Shown here: piece by piece, positions 26,004 to 34,076 of the stretch
Numbering within the stretch: the stretch's first letter is position 1
Layout: the number at the start of each line of letters is the position of its first letter
Source of the DNA: an uncultured Desulfosarcina sp.
Lineage (GTDB): Bacteria > Desulfobacterota > Desulfobacteria > Desulfobacterales > Desulfosarcinaceae
NCBI RefSeq assembly: GCF_963668215.1
Contig: NZ_OY764190.1
Span: 4,402,001 to 4,466,000 of the forward strand
DNA: 64,000 nucleotides
Direction of reading: 5' to 3'
The notes under the pieces: model-generated
Databases searched by the model: none
What the model was told of the DNA's origin: nothing
What the model saw: only the letters and a program-made list of their open reading frames with translations
Translations under genes and position numbers: made by a program

Positions 26004-26609
26004 TCAGTTGCCTTTTTGCCGGAGGCGGTCAAGAATTTTCAGGGCCTGTTGCCGGCATGCGGAGCGGCTGCCGCTGTTGTCGATGATGCAGGTAGCCCGT
26101 TTGCGTTTTTCCTCGATGGGTATCTGGGAGCGGATCCGTGCCATGGCCGCCTTTTCGTCGATGCCGTCCCGGGCCATCAGGCGCTGCAACTGCAAGGCTT
26201 CGGGCACGTAAACAACGATTACCTCCGCAAGGTCCCGATCCATGTTGGCTTCCAGTAGCAGCGGGATATCCAGGATCACGACGGCGTCGGGTTCTCTGGC
26301 CGCAATTTCGGCGATCAACGCTGCCGAACGTTCGAAGACCCGCGGATGGACAATGGCATCCAAACGCTTTTTCTTGTCGCTGTCGTTGAAGATGATGTCG
26401 CCCAGGCGTTCACGATCGATATCGCCATCGGGCTGCAGAATCTCTTCTCCGAAAAAGGAGCAAATTTCGTCGTAGGCCGGGGTCCCCGGCTCCACGACTT
26501 CTCTGGCGATCTTGTCGGCGTCGATAATCCGGGCGCCGGCATCGGAAAGAAAATTAGAGACGGTTGATTTTCCGGTGGCGATGCCGCCGGTCAGGCCCGC
26601 AACGATCAC
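26004..26609 (-). CDS. coaE: Dephospho-CoA kinase
   Basis: 201 residues. It phosphorylates the ribose 3'-OH of dephospho-CoA, the last step of CoA synthesis. Motifs are the P-loop MIVAGLTGGIATGKSTVSNF, DADKIAREVVEPG, IVHPRVFERSAALI, VILDIPLLLEANMDRDLAEVIVVYVP and LMARDGIDEKAAMARIRSQIPIEEK. The length and spacing match bacterial CoaE. The universal stress protein gene lies 42 bp upstream on the same strand, so they may be cotranscribed. Confidence 0.96.
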   Translation of the reverse strand: MIVAGLTGGIATGKSTVSNFLSDAGARIIDADKIAREVVEPGTPAYDEICSFFGEEILQPDGDIDRERLGDIIFNDSDKKKRLDAIVHPRVFERSAALIAEIAAREPDAVVILDIPLLLEANMDRDLAEVIVVYVPEALQLQRLMARDGIDEKAAMARIRSQIPIEEKRKRATCIIDNSGSRSACRQQALKILDRLRQKGN

Positions 26610-26651
26610 GCAACATCCTTTCGTCGATAGAAAGCCACTGGGAAGCAGTCG

Positions 26652-27044
26652 CTATTTAACCGTGACGACCGGGCAGGGTGCCTTGAGGATGACGTACTGT
26701 GCGTTGGAGCCGAAAAGCAGCTTGCCGACCTTGGAACGGCGTTTGATGCCGATGACGATTTCATCGATTCCCTTTTCGTCGGCGTAGTCGACCAGATCCT
26801 CGCCCGGAGTCATGCCGCGGACCAACAGCTTGGTCTTGCAGGGGATGCCGTCTTCCTCGATGAACGTTTTGGCCCACTCCAGGTCCTCCGTGGCGTGCTC
26901 CACTTCCACCGCGTGGGTGACACTTCCTCCGGTAAGCGATGCGATGACCGTTACCTCCGCTCCAAAAGCGCCGGCGTGTTTTTTCGCCAGAGCCAGGGCA
27001 TCCTTGGCCGAGTTCGACCCGTCATAGCCGACGAGAATTTCCAT
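26652..27044 (-). CDS. Universal stress protein (UspA family)
   Basis: 130 residues from ATG 27044, which follows AAAAGGAGAAACAA. It begins MEILVGYDGSNSAKDALALAKKHA, and the ATP loop and end are DEIVIGIKRRSKVGKLLFGSNAQYVILKAPCPVVTVK, an ATP-binding type Usp. An upstream in-frame extension of 42 residues has no similarity and was excluded. A TTGACA hexamer about 130 bp upstream on this strand could be its -35. coaE follows downstream. Confidence 0.93.
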   Translation of the reverse strand: MEILVGYDGSNSAKDALALAKKHAGAFGAEVTVIASLTGGSVTHAVEVEHATEDLEWAKTFIEEDGIPCKTKLLVRGMTPGEDLVDYADEKGIDEIVIGIKRRSKVGKLLFGSNAQYVILKAPCPVVTVK

Positions 27045-27527
27045 TTGTTTCTCCTTTTTGAAGGTGCCGTGCGCAGCGAATTCCGATCGCCGGGAATCAC
27101 CGCGTCGTGCCGGGCATGAACCACAGGCGACCCGTTGTCGCGAGATTCTCAAAACCATGTTTAACGGCATCTGTCAAGCGAACTGTCCAGCCGCGAAAGC
27201 AGCACTTGAAAATAGTGGGGCGAAGATACATCCTGCGGTAAAAGGCTGGCGCCCAGCCATGGGAGAAACCCCGCAGCCTGTCGTTATGAAACCGGAAAAA
27301 GCAACGCGTTAACAAGTTGATTATGCCAATTTTTTTTCGTTATATTCGTATATATTGGGCGTACTTTTTACATATAAATAAAGGGTTGCTTTTTAACAGG
27401 AATCCCAGCAATCTAACCCATAACAATCCCCGCCCGATCAGGGTCACCGAGCTTTCACCCGCCTGGAGGTAATAGGCCGGTTTCGCCGGTGGCACGATAT
27501 TCAGGCCCGAACTTTTTGGACGAAAAG
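27045..27527. other. Intergenic region, AT-rich, between divergent genes
   Basis: About 480 bp. The left half includes a possible Usp promoter (TTGACA on the minus strand at 27172-27177). The right half is strongly AT-rich (about 27320-27400) and contains the promoter at 27317. No complete gene, no recognisable riboswitch and no strong repeat was found. Confidence 0.5.
27317..27345 (+). promoter_or_regulatory. Sigma-70 promoter for the AAA+ gene
   Basis: TTGATT (27317-27322), 17 bp including an eight-T run, then TTATAT (27340-27345). It is about 180 bp upstream of the AAA+ start. Confidence 0.55.
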
Positions 27528-28454
27528 ATGCGCAACCTAATAACGCCATTGTTGAGCAACGACAATGCCGCTATTCTCGGCAGGATCATCGAAACGATGG
27601 GCAGCGCCAGCCCCGGTCTGGTGATCTCCGGAGAAGGCGGGCTGGGCAAGGAAGCGATCATTCAGCTGTTGTACGGGCGCTCTTTTTTTCGCGGCTACCC
27701 GTTTATCAAAGTGAACTGTCCGATGCTGTCCGACCCTGGCGAAAACGAAGATGCGCCCTGTATTGAGGACCTCTCTTCAAACCCGCAGCGCAGCGGTTTT
27801 TCTCTTTTCCGGCTTTTTCACCAGGGGGTGCTCTATTTTCACGGCGTCGATGAGTTGGCGGTCGGGCTCCAGGATCGGTTACTCTTTTTGCTGAAACGCA
27901 AATTTCTCGTAGCCGGATCGGGATCGAATGGAGCGCAAAGGCAATTGGCTATTTTCTCCACGGCCACCCGTCCGCTGGAAGCTTGCGTATCGGCGGGAAA
28001 ATTTCATCCGGACCTCTGTGCGTTGCTCAGCGGCGTCACCGTTCACATCCCGCCGCTTCGGCAGTTCCCCGAAAGAATCGGCAGCCTGGTGGAATATTTC
28101 CTCAAACGACTGGCGTTAAGGGAAGGCCGCCGCACGTTCCCACGCCCCACTGCCACCCATCTGGCCAGGATGCGCACCCATCGCTGGCCTGGGAACCTCA
28201 GAGAACTCCAGGCCGTGGTCAGCTGGGCGATCCGGTCCAATGATTGGAATGAGGCCATCACTATGCTGCGCCAAGACAGGGAAGACGACTATTCCGTCAT
28301 CAACCTGACGACGGACGGTTTGGCGCTGATGCCACATTTTGAAATCACTCGGGGAAATATGCTCGACAAGCTTTCCGAGAAGATTCCTGCTGAAGAGTTG
28401 GGGTTGATGGATCTGGTGCTGTACGAAGAGATTATCGCCAACAACATGAATTAA
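27528..28454 (+). CDS. Degenerate sigma-54-interaction (AAA+) domain protein
   Basis: 308 residues from ATG 27528; a GTG at 27489 in the same frame is an alternative and neither has a perfect ribosome site. The fold is that of NtrC-type AAA+ ATPases. A Walker A-like SGEGGLGKEAI (Ser/Thr of GKS/T replaced by Glu) is followed by FIKVNCPML, QGVLYFHGVDELAVGLQDRLLFLLKRK, RQLAIFSTATRPL, LSGVTVHIPPLRQFPERI and HRWPGNLRELQAVV. The GAFTGA sigma-54 loop is absent and the Walker B Asp-Glu is displaced (LYFHGVDEL). There is no Fis-type DNA-binding domain at the C-terminus and no receiver or GAF at the N-terminus. It is therefore unlikely to activate sigma-54 promoters and may be an inhibitor or scaffold. 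Confidence 0.78.
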   Translation: MRNLITPLLSNDNAAILGRIIETMGSASPGLVISGEGGLGKEAIIQLLYGRSFFRGYPFIKVNCPMLSDPGENEDAPCIEDLSSNPQRSGFSLFRLFHQGVLYFHGVDELAVGLQDRLLFLLKRKFLVAGSGSNGAQRQLAIFSTATRPLEACVSAGKFHPDLCALLSGVTVHIPPLRQFPERIGSLVEYFLKRLALREGRRTFPRPTATHLARMRTHRWPGNLRELQAVVSWAIRSNDWNEAITMLRQDREDDYSVINLTTDGLALMPHFEITRGNMLDKLSEKIPAEELGLMDLVLYEEIIANNMN

Positions 28455-28468
28455 GCGGCAGTTTCGGA

Positions 28469-29875
28469 TCAGCGAATGCTTTTCATCCGCTCCTTGCGGC
28501 TGACAATTTCGCTGATTCGGATTCCGTATTTTTCTTTCTCCACGACGACAAAACCCTTGGCAATCAGCGTTTCGTTGATCAAAATGTCAACCGGTTCCCC
28601 TTCCATCTGCTCCAACTCGACCACCGATCCCGGCCCCATCCTGAGGACATCGTTGATACGCCTGCGCGAACGGCCCAATTCCACCGTTACCTGCAAAGGG
28701 ATATCCATCACCAGATCGAGATTGTTGAATGAAACCCCCTCGTCGGTCCGGGTCGCTGGAGGTGCTTGAGGGGCGCCGGCGGCGGAAACGGGTTCCGCTG
28801 TGGCCTCTTTTTCCTCTTCTGCCGGGGCCTGTTCGTCAGGAGCTTTCTCGGCAAGGGCCGCAGCCGATTTATCCTGTTTGACGCCGGCTTCGACGATGAT
28901 GACGCTGTCCTTGTAAGAAAACAGGAACTGCGCGGGTTTGATGACATTGGTGGGGGTTACCCTAAAGTCCCGGCCGTTGGTGATGGCCGGAGTGGACAGC
29001 ACGCAGGAGAGTCCGACATCCACAAATTTGGATTTGAGATTTCCACCGATGATGTTGCTCACCTCGCGGATGACGTCATAAACTTCTTCCTCGCTTTCGA
29101 TTTCCTCGGGCTCCATCCCCAGCATGGCGGCAGTCATCGCCTTGCCGAAGTCGTCGTTGACCTGAATGTTGAACATGCCGTCCACTTCACCGGCAAAGGT
29201 CACCGATCCCACGGTTCGAATCTCTTCGGTGAAGGAGGAAGGCACCTCCTGGATGGCCTCCACCTCCATGTCCAGCATGGTGTAGAATACATCGATGACC
29301 GAATTGACGATCGCCGCCTTGATATCCACACCGGCGATCCGCTCCATGATCGCTTCGCTGGACAGATCGCTCTTGATGTCGTCCTTGGCGCCGATCTCCT
29401 CCTTGACGCACAGCTCTACATGGACGATTTCCTCGTCATGTTTGTACACGAACGATATCGGCGGAGCGATGTCGATGGGGTCGATCTTGAAATCGCTTCC
29501 CGAGGTGATCGAGGGGGTTGAAATGACGCAGGTCAGTCCCTGATCGAGAAATTCCGATTTCAGGTTGCCGGCCACGATGTTGGACAATTCGCCGATCACG
29601 TCGTTGATTTCTTCGTTACCCTCGATCTCATCCACCTCCATGCCCAGCATGGCGGCGGTGACTGTTCGGGCGAAGTCCGCGGAGAAGGTAAAACTCATTA
29701 CCCCCACGACTTCTCCACCGAAATGGATGGCCCCGACCATCGTCTTGCGGTCGCCGAATTCGGCGGCGGTGTCGCCGGAAATGGGCTCCAACTGCATGGA
29801 CATCATGGCATCGAAGGTCTCGATGATCGTGGAATCGATGCTTTTGCGAATGGCGTCGTCGGTAATTTTTTCCAT
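28469..29875 (-). CDS. CheX-CheX-FliN fusion protein (FliY-like)
   Basis: 468 residues in three blocks. Residues 1-160 are a CheX-type domain with the phosphatase motif E96-LS-N99 (IGELSNIVAGNLKS). Residues 180-340 are a second CheX domain with E271-VS-N274 (IREVSNIIGGNLKS). Both keep the Glu and Asn that attack CheY-phosphate in CheC/CheX. A Pro/Ala/Glu linker (about 345-383) leads to a SpoA/FliN surface-presentation domain (388-468: NLDLVMDIPLQVTVELG, RMGPGSVVELEQ, ILINETLIAKGFVVVEKEKYGIRISEIV). FliY of Bacillus combines CheC-type and FliN domains in the C-ring. No other flagellar or che gene is in the window. It is convergent with the AAA+ gene, whose end is 14 bp away. Confidence 0.9.
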   Translation of the reverse strand: MEKITDDAIRKSIDSTIIETFDAMMSMQLEPISGDTAAEFGDRKTMVGAIHFGGEVVGVMSFTFSADFARTVTAAMLGMEVDEIEGNEEINDVIGELSNIVAGNLKSEFLDQGLTCVISTPSITSGSDFKIDPIDIAPPISFVYKHDEEIVHVELCVKEEIGAKDDIKSDLSSEAIMERIAGVDIKAAIVNSVIDVFYTMLDMEVEAIQEVPSSFTEEIRTVGSVTFAGEVDGMFNIQVNDDFGKAMTAAMLGMEPEEIESEEEVYDVIREVSNIIGGNLKSKFVDVGLSCVLSTPAITNGRDFRVTPTNVIKPAQFLFSYKDSVIIVEAGVKQDKSAAALAEKAPDEQAPAEEEKEATAEPVSAAGAPQAPPATRTDEGVSFNNLDLVMDIPLQVTVELGRSRRRINDVLRMGPGSVVELEQMEGEPVDILINETLIAKGFVVVEKEKYGIRISEIVSRKERMKSIR

Positions 29876-29953
29876 CGGTTTCCCTGGCTGCGGCGGTTAG
29901 CGACTGGCCATTATTGTAAGAGCGATTTCGTTTTTTTGTCAATCATTTCGAAC

Positions 29954-29987
29954 AAAAACGGCCCGGGCACTGCGCCCGGGCCGTTTT
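29954..29987. terminator. Bidirectional rho-independent terminator after fhs
   Basis: AAAACGGCCCGGGC, loop ACTGC, GCCCGGGCCGTTTT: a perfect 14-bp stem with T runs reading on both strands. On the minus strand it ends the fhs transcript before the CheX-FliN gene. Confidence 0.93.
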
Positions 29988-30010
29988 AGGATTGTCATGT
30001 TACGGTCGTT

Positions 30011-31774
30011 CTAGAACAGACCCGTTACCTTGCCGGTGGCCGGATCGACGTCGATGCGGCGGAAGGCCGGGTTGGAGCTGGTGCCCGGCATCAGGCTGAT
30101 GGTACCTGCGCAGGGGCACAGGAACTTGGCGCCGGAGTAGATGAGGACGTCGCGGATGGGCAGACGCCATCCCTTGGGCACGCCCTTCTTGACCGGGTCG
30201 TGGGACAGGGACAGGTGAGTCTTGACCATCATGGTGGCGAAGTCGGCATACTTGGGATCGTTCTCCAGCATTTCCGCCTTGGCGTTGGCTTCCGGAGCCC
30301 AATCCACACCGTCGGCCCCATAGACTTCTTTGGCGATGGTTGCTACGCGATCACGCAGTTTCATCTCCAGCGGGTAGAGGAAGTCGAAGTCATTTCCCGC
30401 TTCGCAGGCGTCGATAACCGCGTCGGCGAATTCCAACGCGCCGTCGCCGCCTTTTTCCCAGTGCTTGGACTCGGCGCAACGGGCACCGGCAGCCTCGGCA
30501 GCCTTGCGTACGATGGCGCATTCGGCGTCGGTGTCGGTGTAGAAGCGGTTGATGCAGACCACCGGGTTGATGCCGGCCTTGCGGATGACGCCGATCATGT
30601 GGACCATGTTCTCGCATCCCTTTTCCACCAGTTCGAGGTTCTCCTTGGTGTAGGCGTCGTCGAGAGCCTTGCCGGCCACGACCTTGGGGCCGCCGCCGTG
30701 CATCTTCAGGGCGCGAATGGTGGAGGTGAGTACGGAGACGTGGGGTTTGAGGCCGGAGAAGCGGCATTTCACGTTCCAGAACTTCTCAAAGCCGATGTCG
30801 GCGGCGAAGCCGGACTCGGTGACGTGGTAGTCGAACAGCTTCAGGCCGACGCGGTCGGCGATGATCGAACTCTGGCCCACGGCGATGTTGGCAAACGGAC
30901 CGGCGTGCACGAAGCAGGGGTTGTACTCGGCGGTGCACATCAGGGTCGGGTTGATGGTATTGCGCATGAAAGCGGCCATGGCGTTGCCGACTTCCAGGTC
31001 GCGGCAGGTGACCGGCTTGCCGGATTTGTCGAAAGCCACGGTAATGTTGTTAATGCGCTCTTTCAGGTCGGCCAGGTCGGTGGCTACGGCCAGGATGGCC
31101 ATCAGCTCGGAGCCCACGGCGATGCCGAACTTGCTCTGCATGGTGTAACCGTCATAGCGGCCGCCGAGGCCGATGACGATGTTGCGCAGGGCCTGGGCGC
31201 AGAAGTCGATGATCCAGCCCATCTCTACGCGGGTGGGGTCGATGTCCAGGCGGCGCATGCCGGTCAGGCGGGCCAACTGCTCGTCGTTGTAGTTGCGCTC
31301 ATGCTGCATGCGGGCGGTCATGGCAACCATGGCCAGGTTGTGGGCGTTCATGATGTCGTTGATGTCGCCGGTCAGACCCAGAGAGAACTCGGTCATGGGA
31401 ATCAAAAGGGAGTTGCCGCCGCCGGCCGCCGTTCCCTTGACATTCATGGTGGGGCCGCCGGAGGGCTGGCGCAGGGCACCGCCCACGTTGACGCCGCGTT
31501 TTCCCAGACCTTCCATCAGGCCGCAGGAGGTGGTGCTTTTGCCTTCACCCAAGGGGGTCGGGGTGATGGCGGTCACTTCGATGTACTTGCCGTCGGGTTT
31601 GTCTTTCAGTCGATCGATCACTTTCAGGAAATCGATTTTTGCCAGACGCCCCATGGGAAGCATTTCTTCTTTCTGGAGCCCCAGCTTCTCCTGCCACTGT
31701 TCCGGCGTCGGCATATTTTCTTCGGCTGCTTCGGAAATCTGCCAGTCCGCCATATTAACCGCATCGTAAGCCAT
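30011..31774 (-). CDS. fhs: Formate-tetrahydrofolate ligase
   Basis: 587 residues. It makes 10-formyl-THF from formate, THF and ATP, the entry to the methyl branch of the Wood-Ljungdahl pathway and to C1 assimilation. Motifs are the P-loop TPTPLGEGKSTTSCGLMEGL, LRQPSGGPTMNVKGTAAGGG, FSLGLTGDINDIMNAHNLAM, RMLRLDIDPTRVEMGW-like (MRRLDIDPTRVEMGW), FDKSGKPVTCRDLEVGNAMAAF and HVSVLTSTIRALKMHGG. The strong AAGGAGG site lies upstream. A perfect terminator follows. No other pathway genes are adjacent. A hairpin sits in its leader. Confidence 0.97.
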   Translation of the reverse strand: MAYDAVNMADWQISEAAEENMPTPEQWQEKLGLQKEEMLPMGRLAKIDFLKVIDRLKDKPDGKYIEVTAITPTPLGEGKSTTSCGLMEGLGKRGVNVGGALRQPSGGPTMNVKGTAAGGGNSLLIPMTEFSLGLTGDINDIMNAHNLAMVAMTARMQHERNYNDEQLARLTGMRRLDIDPTRVEMGWIIDFCAQALRNIVIGLGGRYDGYTMQSKFGIAVGSELMAILAVATDLADLKERINNITVAFDKSGKPVTCRDLEVGNAMAAFMRNTINPTLMCTAEYNPCFVHAGPFANIAVGQSSIIADRVGLKLFDYHVTESGFAADIGFEKFWNVKCRFSGLKPHVSVLTSTIRALKMHGGGPKVVAGKALDDAYTKENLELVEKGCENMVHMIGVIRKAGINPVVCINRFYTDTDAECAIVRKAAEAAGARCAESKHWEKGGDGALEFADAVIDACEAGNDFDFLYPLEMKLRDRVATIAKEVYGADGVDWAPEANAKAEMLENDPKYADFATMMVKTHLSLSHDPVKKGVPKGWRLPIRDVLIYSGAKFLCPCAGTISLMPGTSSNPAFRRIDVDPATGKVTGLF

Positions 31775-32105
31775 CTATCCAATCCTCCTTAGTAAAGTTA
31801 ATGATTGACAATGGGGTCCGGTTGCCCACCCACAGGACCCCCTGCACGGTTGACGCATAGATTTGAATCATTGTCGGATTGATGCAAGATCAGAAAGATC
31901 GAAATTTTCCCGGGAATCGGGAAAAACGGCACTAACGTAGCATGCCGGGCCGCTTTTGGCAAGACCTATGTCACACATGCGAACGGCATTGAAAATCGTT
32001 GCAACATAAGGTAACCGTCCAGCAATGCTACTGATTTTTAAAACCCGGAGAGGATTGACCAAGGGCGTAAAGTCCGGTTTGCCAGGTAGGGCAGCGGTTG
32101 TAAGC
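31775..32105. other. Intergenic region with fhs leader
   Basis: About 330 bp between the ABC exporter and fhs, both on the minus strand. It holds the fhs promoter region, the leader hairpin at 31813-31841, and TTTTCCCG/CGGGAAAA (31905-31925, loop GGAAT), which may end the ABC exporter transcript. No gene is seen. Confidence 0.55.
31813..31841 (-). promoter_or_regulatory. Hairpin in the fhs 5' leader
   Basis: GGGGTCC and GGACCCC (31813-31819, 31835-31841) form a 7-bp stem about 20 nt upstream of the fhs ribosome site on the minus strand, with a G/C-rich loop. Its position allows control of translation, but no known riboswitch class was recognised. Confidence 0.4.
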
Positions 32106-34076
32106 TCAATCACCCTGCAACTGATAGAGCCGGTAATAGGTGCCCCTTTTTTCCATCAGTTCCGAATGGCTGCCCGATTCCACAATTACGCCGTTGTTGA
32201 GCACTACGATGCGATCGGCGCTGCGGGCCGTGGTGAGCCGGTGGGCCACGACCACGCAGGTTCGTCCGCGCATCAGGTTGGCGATGGCCTGTTGCAGGTG
32301 CACTTCGGTGTGGGAATCCACGTAGGAGGTCGCTTCGTCGAAAATGATCATTTCCGGATCCATGGAAAAAGCGCGGGCCACCGAGATCAGCTGGCGCTCG
32401 CCGCTGGAAAGGGAGGCGCCCCCCTCCGTAATCCGGGTATCCAGGCCGTCCGGAAAACGGTCCACCAGTTCCTTGCAGCGAGAGGCCTCTAAAACGGCCG
32501 CCTGCTGTTTTTCGGAAATCCCGTTGGCGGCGAAAAAGATATTATCCTTCAGGGTGCCGGTAAACAGGAAGGGGTCCTGCATGACCAGGGCGATGCGGCG
32601 TCTCAACTCGCCGGGCGGAATCGTCAGGCCGTCGACGCCGTTAAAGAGAAGCCGGCCGGCGGTGGGATCGTAGAAGCGCACCATCAGGTTGACCAGCGAG
32701 GTCTTTCCCGATCCCGTAGCGCCCACAACGGCAATGGTCTTTCCGGCGTCGACGGTCAGATCGATATCTTTTAAAACCCGCTCTCCCGGGACGTAGGCCA
32801 AAGACACCGAATCGAATCGAATCCGCTCCAGCGGTCCCTGGATCGGCGACGGCTGCGTATCGGCCCCGCTGCCGACCGGGGTGTCCAGCAGCAGGAAGAT
32901 CCGTTCGGCCGAGGAGAGGGCATTTTGCAGGATATTGTATTTTTCAGCCAGGTCCCGGATGGGGCGGAAAAACATTCGCACGTAGGCGATAAAGGCGGCC
33001 AGCACGCCGATGCTCACCGTGCGGTCCAGCACATGGCCGCCGCCGTAGTAGATCACGATGGCGGTGGCGGTGACGCCCAGCATTTCGATGACGGGCATGA
33101 AAACGGCGAAAATGTTGATCTGGCGCATGCCCATCAGGTAATTGTCGTGGTTGATGCGCCGAAAGGCGGCAAAGTTCTCCTTTTCCCGGCCGAAGGTCTG
33201 GATGACCTTGATGCCGGCAATGGTTTCGGAAAAGCGGGTATTGATCTCGGCCACCTTGATGCGCAGTTCCCGGAATACGTCCCGGACCCGGCGGGAAAAC
33301 CCGAAGGTGGTTGCCGCAACCGCCGGCATCACGATAAATGTGAGCAGTGCCAGGCGCCAATCCATGACCACCAGAACCACGGCAATGCCGACCAGCAGGA
33401 ACATGTCCTTGAATACCATGGAGATGAAAGAAGTGAACAGCTCGTGCATGTTCTGGATGTCGTTGGTCACCCGGGTGACCAGCCGGGCTACCGGGTTGCG
33501 GTTGAAAAAAAACAGGGGCATGTTCTGGATGTGCCCATACAGGTTTACCCGCAGGTCGTGCATGATGCGGTGGCCGGCCAGTTCCATGATCAGGTTCTGG
33601 GCAAAGGTGAATCCGAAAATAAGCGCCACCACCGCCAGAAAGAGCAGGGCGATGCGCACCAGGCCCGAGAAATCCTTGTGACGCAGCTGGCTCAGGGCGC
33701 TTCGGTCGAGATGTGCCAGCTCTTTCAGGCCGATAGTTGCAGACCCGTCCTCGACCCGAAACAGCTCCGGACGCTGCCGGACCACCTTGGCGACGACCGG
33801 ATCGCCAAGGTCCACCCGAAGCCGCCTGTCCTGTTGCTTTACGGCCGCATCCCGGCCGCCGGAGACGCGATCCCGGGGAACGATATGGCGGTCGATGATC
33901 TCTTTGGTGATATAGGGAACCGACAGTTCCAGCAGGGTGATGGCCACCACGAGAAAAACGGACAGGGCCAGTTTGGCGCGGTGGGGGGCGGTGTAGGGAA
34001 GCATCCGGCGCAGCAGACTCCAGTCATAGGCTTTGCCCAGGCGCTTTTCTTCCTCGTATCCGTAGTCAAACCGCAT
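32106..34076 (-). CDS. ABC exporter half, membrane + ATPase (canonical ATPase)
   Basis: 656 residues. A six-segment type IV ABC exporter membrane domain (about 20-370) is followed by an ATPase: Walker A GATGSGKTSL, signature LSSGERQLISVARA, and Walker B MIIFDEATSYVD with the catalytic Glu intact. The first extracytoplasmic loop carries an unusual 85-residue charged insert (RVSGGRDAAVKQQDRRLRVDL and following). It is the partner of the upstream gene, whose end overlaps its start by 11 bp. The pair resembles YheI/YheH or BmrC/BmrD multidrug exporters; the substrate is unknown. Confidence 0.92.
   Translation of the reverse strand: MRFDYGYEEEKRLGKAYDWSLLRRMLPYTAPHRAKLALSVFLVVAITLLELSVPYITKEIIDRHIVPRDRVSGGRDAAVKQQDRRLRVDLGDPVVAKVVRQRPELFRVEDGSATIGLKELAHLDRSALSQLRHKDFSGLVRIALLFLAVVALIFGFTFAQNLIMELAGHRIMHDLRVNLYGHIQNMPLFFFNRNPVARLVTRVTNDIQNMHELFTSFISMVFKDMFLLVGIAVVLVVMDWRLALLTFIVMPAVAATTFGFSRRVRDVFRELRIKVAEINTRFSETIAGIKVIQTFGREKENFAAFRRINHDNYLMGMRQINIFAVFMPVIEMLGVTATAIVIYYGGGHVLDRTVSIGVLAAFIAYVRMFFRPIRDLAEKYNILQNALSSAERIFLLLDTPVGSGADTQPSPIQGPLERIRFDSVSLAYVPGERVLKDIDLTVDAGKTIAVVGATGSGKTSLVNLMVRFYDPTAGRLLFNGVDGLTIPPGELRRRIALVMQDPFLFTGTLKDNIFFAANGISEKQQAAVLEASRCKELVDRFPDGLDTRITEGGASLSSGERQLISVARAFSMDPEMIIFDEATSYVDSHTEVHLQQAIANLMRGRTCVVVAHRLTTARSADRIVVLNNGVIVESGSHSELMEKRGTYYRLYQLQGD

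Noticed and set aside
30200..31792. 530-codon open frame antisense to fhs
   Set aside because: Gly/Val/His-rich shadow of a strongly biased gene.
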